NCBI RefSeq assembly: GCF_001613325.1
Contig: NZ_BDCD01000023.1
Location: forward strand, 159,080 to 223,079
DNA length: 64,000 bases
Reading direction: 5' to 3'
Source: Nocardia yamanashiensis NBRC 100130
GTDB lineage: Bacteria; Actinomycetota; Actinomycetes; Mycobacteriales; Mycobacteriaceae
Positions 25,886 to 35,600 of this stretch are shown in pieces; the first letter of the stretch is position 1; every line of letters starts with the position of its first letter. The notes under the pieces were generated by a model, which did no database searches, had not been told where the DNA came from, and saw only the letters and a program-made list of their open reading frames with translations. Both the position numbers and the translations under genes were made by a program.

Positions 25886-27163
25886 GTGCGAATCGCCATT
25901 CCCCTGACCGGAACCCGCGGGGATGTGCATCCCATTGTGGCGCTCGGCCTGGAGCTGCAGCGGCGCGGGCACGACGTCCTCATCGGCGCGCCGCCGAATC
26001 TGGTCGACTTCGTCACCGCGGCAGGGCTTTCCGCGCAGCCGTGCGGACCGGACGTGCAGCAGCTGTACAGCTCCGAGGAGGGCCAGCGCGCGCTGGCGAC
26101 CGGAAATACCCTGCGCCTGTTGCAGATGGTCGGACAGCAGATGGCCGGTTACGCGGATCAGATGAACCGCGAGGTCATCGAGGTGTGCGCGGACGCCGAC
26201 CTGATCGTGGCCACCACCGTCACCGAGGATCGCGCCGGTTCGGTCGCCGAGGCGCTGGGCGTGCCGCTGGTGGCGCTGCACTACTTCCCGTGCCGTTCCA
26301 ACAGCGCCTACCCGTTCATGGGTTCGCTTCCGGCGCATTGGAATCCGCCGAAACTGGTCAATCTCGCGACCTGGGTGGCGGCGGAGAACGTGCGCCGCCT
26401 TGTGTTCCGGCGCTACCTCAACGACCTGCGCGCCCTGCTCGGCCTGCCCAAGACCTGGACCAGCCCGGCGGAAGCCCTGGCCAAGGCGAATGTCACCGAG
26501 GTCCAGATCTACGATCCCGCCCTGGTGCCCGGCCTGCCGGAGCTGTGGGACGAGCGCCGCCCCTTCACCGGCTTCCTCACCCTGGATCAGGTCACGCGCG
26601 CGGCGGTCGGCGAACTGTCCGGCGATCACACCGACATTCTGGAGTGGATCGCCGCGGGCGAGCCGCCGGTGTTCTTCGGCTTCGGCAGCATGCCGATCAA
26701 GGACACCGCCGCGGTGCTCGCCATGGTGGACGCGGTCTCGGCGCGGCTGGGCGTGCGCGCCCTGGTGAGCGCCGGCTGGAGCGATCTGGATGTGGCGCAG
26801 GCCCGGGCGGGCAAGCATGTCAAGATCGTCGGCGATTTCGCGCACGATCTGGTCTTCCCGCACTGCCTGGCCGCGGTGCATCACGGCGGTATCGGCACCC
26901 TGTTCGAGAGCCTGCGCGCGGGCCTGCCCACGCTGGTGTGCTCGGTGTCCTTCGATCAGCCGCTGTGGGGCGGGCAGGTGGAGAAGCTCGGGCTGGGGGC
27001 GCACCTGCCGTTCACCAAGCTCAGCGCGGACCGGATGGAAAAGCTGCTGGCCCCGTTGCTGACCGCGGACGCCCGCGCCCGGGTAGCGGCTTTCGCGCGC
27101 ACCCTGCGCACCGAGGGCGCGGCCGAGTACGCCGCCGACATCATCGAGGCCGCCGCCAAATGA
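25886..27163 (+). CDS. GT1-family glycosyltransferase (MGT/GtfB type)
   Basis: 425 residues from GTG 25886 behind GAAAGAGG. N-terminal RIAIPLTGTRGDVHPIVALGLELQRRGHDV is the acceptor-domain signature of bacterial macrolide/glycopeptide/sterol glycosyltransferases; the C-terminal donor domain has FFGFGSMP and AAVHHGGIGTLFESLRAGLPTLV. Such enzymes move a sugar from a nucleotide sugar to a lipid or secondary metabolite in the cytosol. It is divergent from the GT4-P450 gene and overlaps the ABC permease gene by 4 nt, so glycosylation and export are probably linked. Confidence 0.92.
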   Translation: MRIAIPLTGTRGDVHPIVALGLELQRRGHDVLIGAPPNLVDFVTAAGLSAQPCGPDVQQLYSSEEGQRALATGNTLRLLQMVGQQMAGYADQMNREVIEVCADADLIVATTVTEDRAGSVAEALGVPLVALHYFPCRSNSAYPFMGSLPAHWNPPKLVNLATWVAAENVRRLVFRRYLNDLRALLGLPKTWTSPAEALAKANVTEVQIYDPALVPGLPELWDERRPFTGFLTLDQVTRAAVGELSGDHTDILEWIAAGEPPVFFGFGSMPIKDTAAVLAMVDAVSARLGVRALVSAGWSDLDVAQARAGKHVKIVGDFAHDLVFPHCLAAVHHGGIGTLFESLRAGLPTLVCSVSFDQPLWGGQVEKLGLGAHLPFTKLSADRMEKLLAPLLTADARARVAAFARTLRTEGAAEYAADIIEAAAK

Positions 27164-27948
27164 CCGATACCTTCACGGGTCCCCGCCCGCTGCTGCCGCC
27201 CGTGATCGCCGATTCGCTGGTCATGTTCCGGCGCTGCGCCCGCCGCACCCTGCGCAGCCCGGACACCCTGGTCATCTCGCTGAGCATGCCGATCGTGATG
27301 ATGATGCTGTTCACCTACGTGTTCGGCGGCGCGATCGACGTCGGCGGCTCGTACCTGAACTATGTGGTGCCGGGGATCATGCTGCTGTGCACCGGATTCG
27401 CGGCCTCGATCACCGCCACCAGCGTGAGCACCGATATGACGCAGGGCAGCATCGACCGCTTCCGCACCCTGCCCATGTACCGGCAGGCGCTGCTCACCGG
27501 GCATCTCCTGGAGGGCGTGGCGCGCACCATGGCGGCCATCGCGATCGCCGTGGGAGTGGCCGTGGCGCTGGGTTATCGGCCGGCTGCCGGACCGCTGGGC
27601 TGGCTCGGCGCCACCCTGGTGATCCTGTTGTTCGTGGTGGCGGTGGTGTGGTTCGCGGTGGCCATGGGCATGGCGGCGCAGAATCCGGAAGCCGCGGGCG
27701 GGCTCACCTACGCGATCACGCTGACCCCGTACCTGAGCAGCGCGTTCGTGCGCACCGAGACCATGCCGAGCTGGTTGCGCGGTTTCGCCGACGCGCAGCC
27801 CGCCACCCCCGTCGCGGAGACGGTGCGCGGGCTGCTGGGCGGCGCGCCCGTCGACCGGTGGGTGTCGGCGGTGCTGTGGTGCGTACTGCTGGCCGCTATC
27901 GGATTCGGCTGGGCCGGTTACTCTTTCCGGCGCATGTCATACCGCTGA
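27160..27948 (+). CDS. ABC-2 type exporter permease (DrrB-like)
   Basis: 262 residues with six predicted membrane helices. MTQGSIDRFRTLPMYRQALLTGHLL is the signature loop of DrrB-type ABC-2 permeases. It should form the membrane channel for export of a product, perhaps the glycoside made by the overlapping GT1 gene. No ABC ATPase gene lies in the cluster, so the ATPase must come from elsewhere. The last 12 bp overlap the end of the convergent UbiA-like gene. Confidence 0.88.
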   Translation: MTDTFTGPRPLLPPVIADSLVMFRRCARRTLRSPDTLVISLSMPIVMMMLFTYVFGGAIDVGGSYLNYVVPGIMLLCTGFAASITATSVSTDMTQGSIDRFRTLPMYRQALLTGHLLEGVARTMAAIAIAVGVAVALGYRPAAGPLGWLGATLVILLFVVAVVWFAVAMGMAAQNPEAAGGLTYAITLTPYLSSAFVRTETMPSWLRGFADAQPATPVAETVRGLLGGAPVDRWVSAVLWCVLLAAIGFGWAGYSFRRMSYR

Positions 27949-28866
27949 CGCCTGCGCGATCAGGGCGGCGTAGAGGGTGATGATGAACAGCATGGCGGGG
28001 ACCGGCGGGTAATCCGGTTCCGTGGAGGTCCGGAAACGCTGGGCTCCGGCGAGCGGAATCAGCAGGAGCGCCACGGGAATCCAGCCGATCACCGCTACCG
28101 CGCCGGTGTAGGTCCAGGGCCGCACCAGCGCGAGGTCCACGGCGACCGCGAGGGCCGCCAGCGCCAGCGATACCGCGATGCTCCCGGCGGTGCCCAGCGG
28201 GTTGGAGTAGTACATCTCCCCCGGCCGCTCGACCCGCGATGTCTTGCGCGCGAATTCGAATTGCAGGAACGCTCCGGCGAAGACGAGCGCCAGCAGCGCG
28301 ATCCGGCCGTGCCCGGCGACCTCGCCGGTGTCGATCGCCGACAGCAGCACGTACGCGGTGATCAGCAATTGCACCGGATAGGTGACGACCAGGTTCAGCA
28401 GAATCCGCCCGCGCACCGCCGCCGACGCCTGTTCCAGACCCCACAGCACCAGCCCGTACGCCAGCACCGCCGCGATCATCAGCGCGGACCGGCCCGACAG
28501 CAGCCAGCTCCCGGCGACCGCCCCGACCGCGATGATCCCCATGGCGGTGCGCAATTCACCCTTGCTCACCGCCCCGGTCACCAGCGGCCGATCCGGATTG
28601 TGCACCCGGTCGTATTCCAGGTCCTTCTGTTCGTCGACCATGCGCAGATACAGCAGCACGGCCGCCACCACCACGATCCGCACGGCCGTCGCGCCGGTCG
28701 GCCGCCAGGACGCATCCGGCTGTGCGACAACGGCGGCGGTGCCTTCCAGCGCCAGCACCCACAGCACCGCGTACAGCAGGTAGTACGGCTTGTACATGAC
28801 CCTGGTGAACGCGGTTATCCGCGCGACGGACTCGAAAAGCCCAGGACGCGTGTCGATCTGGGTCAT
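27937..28866 (-). CDS. UbiA-like membrane prenyltransferase
   Basis: 309 residues from ATG 28866 with about eight to nine membrane helices. YLRMVDEQKDLEYDRVHNPDRPLVTG (about 75-100) is the first Asp-rich loop of UbiA enzymes, which binds the prenyl diphosphate through magnesium. The second Asp motif is weak or replaced, so the donor or acceptor may be unusual. It is the last gene of the eight-gene biosynthetic operon, overlapping the nitroreductase gene by 4 nt. It probably attaches a polyprenyl chain or uses a polyprenyl-phosphate substrate. Confidence 0.8.
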   Translation of the reverse strand: MTQIDTRPGLFESVARITAFTRVMYKPYYLLYAVLWVLALEGTAAVVAQPDASWRPTGATAVRIVVVAAVLLYLRMVDEQKDLEYDRVHNPDRPLVTGAVSKGELRTAMGIIAVGAVAGSWLLSGRSALMIAAVLAYGLVLWGLEQASAAVRGRILLNLVVTYPVQLLITAYVLLSAIDTGEVAGHGRIALLALVFAGAFLQFEFARKTSRVERPGEMYYSNPLGTAGSIAVSLALAALAVAVDLALVRPWTYTGAVAVIGWIPVALLLIPLAGAQRFRTSTEPDYPPVPAMLFIITLYAALIAQASAV

Positions 28867-29498
28867 CGCACGTCCTCGTCCGGCCGCTGCCAGCCGTCCC
28901 ACCCGATCAGTTCGGTCACGGGCGTGCGGCGGCGCACCGGATTCTCGGCCCCGGGCAGCAGGTGCGCCACCGGCAGCAGCGCCACCTGGGTCACCTCATC
29001 GCACGGAATGCCGAGCAGCTCGCCGATCTCGCGCTCGTAGAACAGGTGCGCCGTGGTCAGCGTGGACCCGAGCCCGCGTTCCCGCAGCGCCAGCATGAAA
29101 TTCCACACCGCCGGATACACCGAGCCGTAGAAGCTGGCCAGCCGCCGCGCCGACAGCTCCTCGGGCGGGCGGCCCACCGAGCACACCAGCACCAGCGCCG
29201 GCACCTCGTGCATGTGATCGGCCAGATACTGCCCGGAGTTGATATCGGGCCGCAGCTCCGAGGGGATGGCACGCCCATCGAGGTTGGCGGCGAACCCTTT
29301 CCGGTAGTACGCGCCGATCTGCCGCTTCAGCTCCGGATCGGTCACCACCACGAACCGCCACGGCTGCCGATTGGTGCCGCTCGGCGCATACGCGGCGATC
29401 TCCAGGCAGTCGAGCAGATCCTGGCGCGCGACCGGACGGTTCAGGTCCAGCCGCCGCCGGTAGGAGCGCGTGGCGGTGAGCAGTTCGCGCCCGTTCAA
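28863..29498 (-). CDS. Nitroreductase-family FMN oxidoreductase
   Basis: 211 residues from TTG 29498, chosen because GGGAG precedes it and TTGA overlaps the stop of the AfsA-like gene. The motif SYRRRLDLNRPV opens the family's FMN phosphate site; AAYAPSGTNRQPWRFVVV and GLGSTLTTAHLFYE are typical of flavin reductases and dehydrogenases of this fold. In the operon it could reduce an enone or oxidise a pathway intermediate. Confidence 0.88.
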   Translation of the reverse strand: MNGRELLTATRSYRRRLDLNRPVARQDLLDCLEIAAYAPSGTNRQPWRFVVVTDPELKRQIGAYYRKGFAANLDGRAIPSELRPDINSGQYLADHMHEVPALVLVCSVGRPPEELSARRLASFYGSVYPAVWNFMLALRERGLGSTLTTAHLFYEREIGELLGIPCDEVTQVALLPVAHLLPGAENPVRRRTPVTELIGWDGWQRPDEDVR

Positions 29499-30472
29499 GC
29501 GGTCGCTCCCGCCCCGGAAGGCGTTGCCTCGTCCGAGAATTCGAGATCGATGCGGGCGGCCACCACGCCTTCCTGCCGGATCTCGCAGCGCACCACGGTG
29601 GCGTCCACCCCGGAGTCGCCGATCTCGGCGATGCATTCGGTGGGCCGGTCCAGTTCCACGAACTGCTCGAAAGTACTTGTCACGCCGACCAATCGACGGG
29701 AGTAGGGCTGGAGCGCCGCCAGCGCCACCTGCCGCCCGGCTTCGATGAGCAGGTTGCCCGGCGCGTGATCGAGCTCGTGGTCGAACAGGATCGGATGCGA
29801 GGTGTCGGCCACCAGGATCGCGTGGGTGCGCCCGTCCTCGGTGCGCGGCGGTCCGATCACCACATTGCGCGCGATCTCCCGGCTCACCAGCGCGGCCGCG
29901 GCCCGCTCGCCGACCGGTCCCGCGCCCTGGAATGCCCCCAGCCCCATGCGATTCCGCTGCCCGTTGCGCGCGGCGTCCCACTTCCACGGCGGCACCCACG
30001 AATAGTTGAGATCCACGGTGCCCATCGGGATGCCGTCGCAGCTGATGTCGAACATCAGGTGCAGGCCGCTCAGCTGCTCGTCCCGCTGGAACTTACGCAG
30101 GGCCCGCGCCCGCATCACCAGATCGGCCGGGGCGGAGCCGATCGACCACAGCGGGGAGTCGGCGACGGTGCCGTTGAAATTGCGCACCAGGAACTGCTGG
30201 TCGCCGGGCACCGCGTAGAACTCGTGGGCGATGGCGATGCACGCCTGCCGCACCGCCTCCATGACCGCCACCAGGTCGTGGCGTTGCGCGGCCGGGCCGG
30301 TGTGGTCGCCGTAATGCCCGTGCATGCGCGGCAATTGCGCGCCCACCAGGAAGGTGTCGGGTTCGATCACGTCCAGGGAGGTCACGAAGACCTCGGCGAC
30401 GGCGCAGCGGTGCGTGAGCATGCGCGGGACGGTGCGCACGTGCGTGGCCGTCACGATTCCGGTCTGTGTCAC
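29495..30472 (-). CDS. AfsA/ScbA-type A-factor biosynthesis hotdog protein
   Basis: 325 residues from GTG 30472 behind GGAGGAG. Two AfsA hotdog repeats are visible: the first holds LTHRCAVAEVFVTS and EAVRQA (72-77), the second SHPILFDHELDHAPG and EAGRQV (244-249). AfsA proteins condense a beta-ketoacyl thioester with dihydroxyacetone phosphate on the way to gamma-butyrolactone signals. Here it lies between an NDP-kinase-like gene and a nitroreductase in a biosynthetic operon, with no butyrolactone receptor gene nearby, so it may serve a structural product rather than a signal. Confidence 0.88.
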   Translation of the reverse strand: MTQTGIVTATHVRTVPRMLTHRCAVAEVFVTSLDVIEPDTFLVGAQLPRMHGHYGDHTGPAAQRHDLVAVMEAVRQACIAIAHEFYAVPGDQQFLVRNFNGTVADSPLWSIGSAPADLVMRARALRKFQRDEQLSGLHLMFDISCDGIPMGTVDLNYSWVPPWKWDAARNGQRNRMGLGAFQGAGPVGERAAAALVSREIARNVVIGPPRTEDGRTHAILVADTSHPILFDHELDHAPGNLLIEAGRQVALAALQPYSRRLVGVTSTFEQFVELDRPTECIAEIGDSGVDATVVRCEIRQEGVVAARIDLEFSDEATPSGAGATA

Positions 30473-31371
30473 GGTCGCTCCTCCAACCAGTCTCGGGCGG
30501 TCACCTGCGGCAGCGATTGGATGCGGGTGCCGGGGGTGCGCATGGGTAGTACGTAGGACCCGAGTACGACGGTCGCCCAGGGGTCGAGGTCGCGGCCGGC
30601 GTCCCAGGCGGCGTGCAGCCAGGCGGCGCAGTCGGCGTCGGATTCCGGTGCGGGGCGGCCGGATTCGCCGACCAGGGTCGCGATGGCGGCCGCGCGATCG
30701 AAGGAGCGGGCGGGGGCCTCGGCGTAGATCTCCTTGGCCAGCACCGCGGCTTCGGCAGCGCGATCGCGGCCCGCGTCCGCCTGTGCGACGACCTCGGCGC
30801 GGGTCGGCTCGTCGAAGTAGATGCCGAGTTCGCGCACCACGTCCGCGGGGTCGTCGGGGGTGTGCACCAGGTTCAGCAGGTAGCTGTAGCGGCCGAGCAG
30901 GTAGCGCAGCTGGCCCGGCACCCGCTTGCCCGGATCGGTGGGGCCCTTGGCCTGGGTGAGGCGGATCGAAGTGGGCAGCGCCGCATCGGTTTCGCGCACC
31001 ACCAGCACCATGGCGTCCGACAGGTCCATGAGCAGGGCGGCCAGGCGGCGGCGTTCCAGGGAGGCGATGTTCCAGGCGAAGTACCAGAGGGCCCGGATGA
31101 CGTGGCGGCTCAGCGTGACCCGGTGCGCGCCGACGACCTCGAAGCCGTTGTCGCGCAGCCATTCCAGGGCGGATTCCACCGCGCGGGCGGCGATGGCGTC
31201 CGGTTTGAACAGCAGCAGCGCGTGATCGTGCGCGAACCGCACCGTGTCGTAGTTCAGTCGTTCCAGCTGTTCGACGGCCTCGAGGACGTAGGTGTCGTCC
31301 AGGTAGGCGTCGACCTTCTCGGTCGACGGCGTCAGCCGGGTGAGCAGGGTGCGCAGGGTGTCGCCGGTCAA
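30469..31371 (-). CDS. NDP-kinase-like domain protein of the biosynthetic operon
   Basis: 300 residues from TTG 31371 (TTGA overlap with the preceding stop). Residues 50-190 read as a nucleoside diphosphate kinase domain: LLLFKPDAI with Lys56, GPTDPGKRVPGQLR (143-156), and NLVHTPDD with His170 at the place of the phosphorylated histidine. An extra helical stretch (about 84-112) is inserted, and about 100 C-terminal residues have no clear homology. True NDP kinases are about 140 residues. It may phosphorylate a pathway metabolite rather than nucleotides. Confidence 0.75.
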   Translation of the reverse strand: MTGDTLRTLLTRLTPSTEKVDAYLDDTYVLEAVEQLERLNYDTVRFAHDHALLLFKPDAIAARAVESALEWLRDNGFEVVGAHRVTLSRHVIRALWYFAWNIASLERRRLAALLMDLSDAMVLVVRETDAALPTSIRLTQAKGPTDPGKRVPGQLRYLLGRYSYLLNLVHTPDDPADVVRELGIYFDEPTRAEVVAQADAGRDRAAEAAVLAKEIYAEAPARSFDRAAAIATLVGESGRPAPESDADCAAWLHAAWDAGRDLDPWATVVLGSYVLPMRTPGTRIQSLPQVTARDWLEERP

Positions 31372-32444
31372 TTCACGCCGCCTTTCCCGGTGCGCGCCAG
31401 CATGTCCGCGATGGACGGCAGCGGTGCACCGAGGTACCCGGATTCCAGGCAGTAGTCGAGCAGGGTTCGCAGATAGTCCTTGCCGGTGGCCGGGGAGGGC
31501 CGGCCGAGCAGTTCGTCCGCGCCGGTGGCGTCGAAGGCCAGGCGGCGCTGGAAATAGCTGGTGTAGAGCACGCCGATGCGGCGGAAGTACTCGCGTTCGA
31601 TCGGCTCGAGATCCTCGGCGTCGAAGGAGGTTTCGGGGACGAAGGTGGCGACCTCGAAGGACGGGTACTCCGCCAGCACGTCCGAGACCTCGCGCAGCGA
31701 CAGCGTATCGCGGCCCACGGCGTGCAGGGTGCGGCCCTGGGCGTGCGGGAAATCCAGTGCCGCGGCGACGATCACCTCCGCCACGTGATCGACCGGGGCG
31801 AGCGAGAGGGTGGCGTCGTAGCGGCCGGGCAGGGTGCGCAGCTTGCCCTCCACCATGAGTTTCACCACGGTGTAGAGGTTCTTGTAGTCGCGGATGGCGC
31901 CGGTGCCGGTCGCACCGGTGACGATGCCGGGCCGCACGATGCTCCAGCGCAGCCCGCGCGCGCCCGCCGCCCGCACCAGCTGTTCGGCGCGTAATTTGCT
32001 GCGCTCGTAGCCGTTTCCGAAGGATTGCCCGGCGTCGAGTTCGTCCTCGCCGATGACGCCGCCGCGCATCCCGCACACGTAGGCGGTGCTGACGTGCACC
32101 AGCGGCACGTTCCAGGCCAGCGCCAGTTCGACGGCGTGCTGTGCGCCGCGCACATTGAGTTCGTCGTAGACGTCTTCGGCGGCGTCGAAAGCCGTGGTGG
32201 CCGCGCAGTGCACGATGAGACCGATTTGGTCGCGCAACTCCTGGGCGTCGACGATCCCGAAACCGGGGACGCGGATATCGCCGTGCACGCGCGCGTGCGG
32301 TTCGAACGGCGTGCCGTCATTGCGGGTGATGGCCGAATTGCTGTGCAGCACAGCATGCACCGGCTTGCCCGCCGCCGCCAGCTTGGCCGCGACCTCCGCG
32401 CCGACCAGGCCGCTCGCGCCGGTCAGCAGGATCGTGTCGCTCAC
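31368..32444 (-). CDS. Thioester-reductase-like extended SDR
   Basis: 358 residues from GTG 32444 (GTGA overlap with the ACP stop, GGAGG upstream). ILLTGASGLVGAEVAAKL binds NAD(P)H; VHVSTAYVCG and YERSKLRAEQLV (Tyr-x3-Lys) are catalytic segments like those of the reductase domains of carboxylic acid reductases and NRPS terminal modules. Directly after an ACP and acyl-AMP ligase, it probably reduces the ACP-bound acyl chain to an aldehyde or acts on an intermediate. An epimerase/dehydrogenase role is the alternative. Confidence 0.85.
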   Translation of the reverse strand: MSDTILLTGASGLVGAEVAAKLAAAGKPVHAVLHSNSAITRNDGTPFEPHARVHGDIRVPGFGIVDAQELRDQIGLIVHCAATTAFDAAEDVYDELNVRGAQHAVELALAWNVPLVHVSTAYVCGMRGGVIGEDELDAGQSFGNGYERSKLRAEQLVRAAGARGLRWSIVRPGIVTGATGTGAIRDYKNLYTVVKLMVEGKLRTLPGRYDATLSLAPVDHVAEVIVAAALDFPHAQGRTLHAVGRDTLSLREVSDVLAEYPSFEVATFVPETSFDAEDLEPIEREYFRRIGVLYTSYFQRRLAFDATGADELLGRPSPATGKDYLRTLLDYCLESGYLGAPLPSIADMLARTGKGGVN

Positions 32445-32698
32445 GCGCGCACCTCCAGGGTCCGGGTGACGAGGTCCACCACGGCATCCACCCGCAGCAC
32501 CCCCATCAACTCCTCCGGCTTGAATCGCGGCAGCTCGAAGGAACGTTCCAGTACCACCGTCAGCTCCATGAGCCGCAGCGAGTCGTAACCCAGCTCCTCG
32601 ATGAGCCGATCCGTGCCCGCCATCTCGGCGACCGGCTGCGGCGCCATCGCCGCCACGATCTCCCGAACCCGCTGCGCCACTGCCGCATTCCCTGTCAT
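32441..32698 (-). CDS. Acyl carrier protein
   Basis: 85 residues. LGYDSLRLMEL carries the phosphopantetheine-accepting serine (residue 40), followed by an acidic helix II. It overlaps the acyl-AMP ligase gene and the reductase gene by 4 nt each, so it is most likely the carrier that receives the acyl group activated by the ligase. Confidence 0.93.
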   Translation of the reverse strand: MTGNAAVAQRVREIVAAMAPQPVAEMAGTDRLIEELGYDSLRLMELTVVLERSFELPRFKPEELMGVLRVDAVVDLVTRTLEVRA

Positions 32699-35600
32699 GA
32701 CTGCTCGCTTTCCCGCAGATGCGGCTGCTGTCCACCGCTGGCGAGCAGGTCACGCGCCTCGTCCAGCGGTACATCGGTATCCAGATAGCCCGCGAGCCGC
32801 AGCCAGTCGTAGCCGATGGCCAGCGTGCGCTGCCATTGCTCGCGAGAGTCGAACGAAGCCGGGAACTCCCCGGTGGAGCGCGGCTCCCCCGCCACCCGCC
32901 GCACCAGCGCGACGAAATCGTCGAGCACCGCGAGCCCTTCGAGGGGATCCCCCTCGGCGATCAGCTCCGAGAACCGCACCCGCCGAACCGCTTCCAGCCC
33001 GGCGAGCAATGCCCCCCGCTCCGGCGTATGCGCGGGCAGCAGCCGTACCACCGTCCGCCCCGGGGCCACGTCCCCGGGTAGCGGGCTGACCCCGAACGCG
33101 GACAACAACACCCGCACACTCATCATCAAAAGCCGGTGCGCCGCAATATCCGCGACCCCGCCCTGCCCGTCCTTGACGGCCCCCACCAGGTCCTCCCTGG
33201 CGTTCTCCAGCACGATGTTCGACCACACCAGGTTCAGCCCGCACTCGGTGAACCGCTTGGCGGGCAATGCCGCCAGCGTCGCGATCGCCCCGTCCCGCAC
33301 CAGCCCGGTCAACCCGAGCCCCGGAGCAGCGGGACTCGCCACCGGCGTCTGCGGCCGCACCGGCTTCAGCATCGCCAGCGCGGGCTCGATGACTTCCGCG
33401 CCCCGCCACTGCAATCCGACGAACCCGAGCCTGACGAACTCCGCCAGCTCGGCCCTGATGTCCTGCGAACTCCGCGCGAGCACGTCCCGCGCCGAATGCC
33501 GGAACACCACTTGCCGCCAGGCCCGTGCCGCGTCGTCGGACAGTACGAAAACGTCCTGATCGTCCCGCAAGACGTGCAGCCGACCGCCGATCGCCCAGGT
33601 GGTGACTCCTGCCCGCCGCGCGAAGACGACCTGATGCGCGTCATCCGCGATCCCGGGCACGCCGAGTTCGGCGGCCAGCTCCAGCAGGCGCGTCCAATAG
33701 CGTTGCGCAGCGGCAGTCTCGTCGGTCGATAGTGTGATCGCCGTGGCTGCGAGTTCCTGGAAGCGGTCGATCAGCTCGTGTGCGCCGATCCGGTCGAGCT
33801 GGCGGGGTAGCCATTTCGACTCGATGTAGGTCTCGCCTTGGCGAGCCGCCCAGCTCTTCATTGCCTGGCGGAGTCCGTCGGCGGCCCAGTCGAAGGCTTC
33901 TTCGTCTTCGCCGAGGGCGCGAAGGGCGATGGCGTAGCGCAGGGCCTGGGCGGCGCGGAGCGCCCACCAATCCGCGGTCTTCGTGCTGAATTCCGGGTAG
34001 GGGATCAGGTTGCGGAGGCCGTCGATGTCGACCTCGCCGGCCTGGACCACCGTGGCGCGGAGGAAGCGCTGGCAGCGGTTCAGGGAGTCCTCATCGGGGG
34101 CCGATGCCACCTGCGCGAACTGCTTGCGGATCTGTGCTGCCGAACGGCTGCGGACCTCGACGCGGCGGCCGTCGGCGAAGAGCACTGTCGGCATGGTCGG
34201 CGCGTCTTCGTCGCCGTCGGTCACCACGAGGAAGTCGATGTCGGATCCGGCATTGCCGAAGCCCTCGGCGAGTGAGCCTTCGAACAGCACGGCCGCGCCG
34301 GACGGGATCGAAACCGCTTCGGCGGCGGCCTCGAACAGTCCGCGGACGCGCTCGATCGGCATACCGAGGTGGGGCGTCCCCTGCTCGGCCAACTGTGGCG
34401 CGCCCTGCTCGGTTTCGTGGACGACCGCGCCGGGCAGCTCGCCGTCGCGCAGCAGCTGCCACATGTGGCGGCGGCGCGGCTTTCCGCTGGAGGTGCGGCG
34501 GATGAGGCCGCGGGGGCCGGTGACGATCTGGACGGTCTGGGCGGGGCCGAGGTGGCCGCGAATGATTTTGCGGGCCTCGGCGATCCAGTCGCCGGGGGTG
34601 GCCTCGGCGAAGAGGGCGACGCCTTGGACACCGGCTTCGGAGATACCGACGGCGGCGAGTTTGCCCTTGGTGAGGCCGGTTTCCTGGGCTACGCGGGATT
34701 CGATGTCTTCCATGAAGACCGAGCGGCCGCGCACCTTCAGGCTGGTGCCCATGCGGCCGAGGACGAAAACCTCGCCGTTGTAGAGGAATCCGGAGTCTCC
34801 GGTGTAGACACGTTCGTCGGCGAAGCGGGTGGTGGAGCCCGGGCCGGGTGCGCCGGAGTAGCCGAGCGCCACGGAATCGCCGAGCACGACCATCTCGCCC
34901 AGGACGCCGTCGGGCAGCTCGCGGCCCTCGTCATCGACCACGACGACCTGCGACTCCGGCGTCGAATAGCCGAGGCCGGTAATCCATCCCGCACCTTCGA
35001 TACGGTGCCTGTCGTCAAGGATCGCCTGCTCCAGCACCGGAACCGGTTGCCCGAAGCGCAGATTCGGGTTGTCGAGTCGCAGCGCGGTGATCGGCTGCTC
35101 GCGACGCGAGGAGCTCACCATCAGCGTCGCTTCGGCCAGCCCGTAGGCGAGGGTGTAGGCGTTCATCGAAAAGCCCTGCCGCCCGGTGAGTTCCGCGAAA
35201 GCTTGCAGGTCAGCCAGCTCGACAGGTTCGGACCCGATGACCAGCGACCGCCAGCCCGACAGGTCCAGGTCGGCGATCTCCTCCGGCCGCACCCGGTGCG
35301 CCGCGTAACCGAGCGCGAACGACGGCGACGGCCCGTGCTGGGCGTGCGCCATGGCCCGCAACCAGCGCGCGGGATCACGCACGAACTGATCGGGCCGCAT
35401 GATGTACAGGCCGCACTGATTGGTGACGGCGTTCAGGAACGCGCCGATCAGCCCCATATCGTGGTAGAGCGGTAACCACGACACGATGGTCTCGCCGGGC
35501 CGCAGATCGATGTGCCGGGTGATCAGCCCGATGTTGTTGGCCAGGTTCCCCCAGCTCACCTTCACCCCGCGCGGCGCGCCCGAGGATCCCGAAGTGAATT

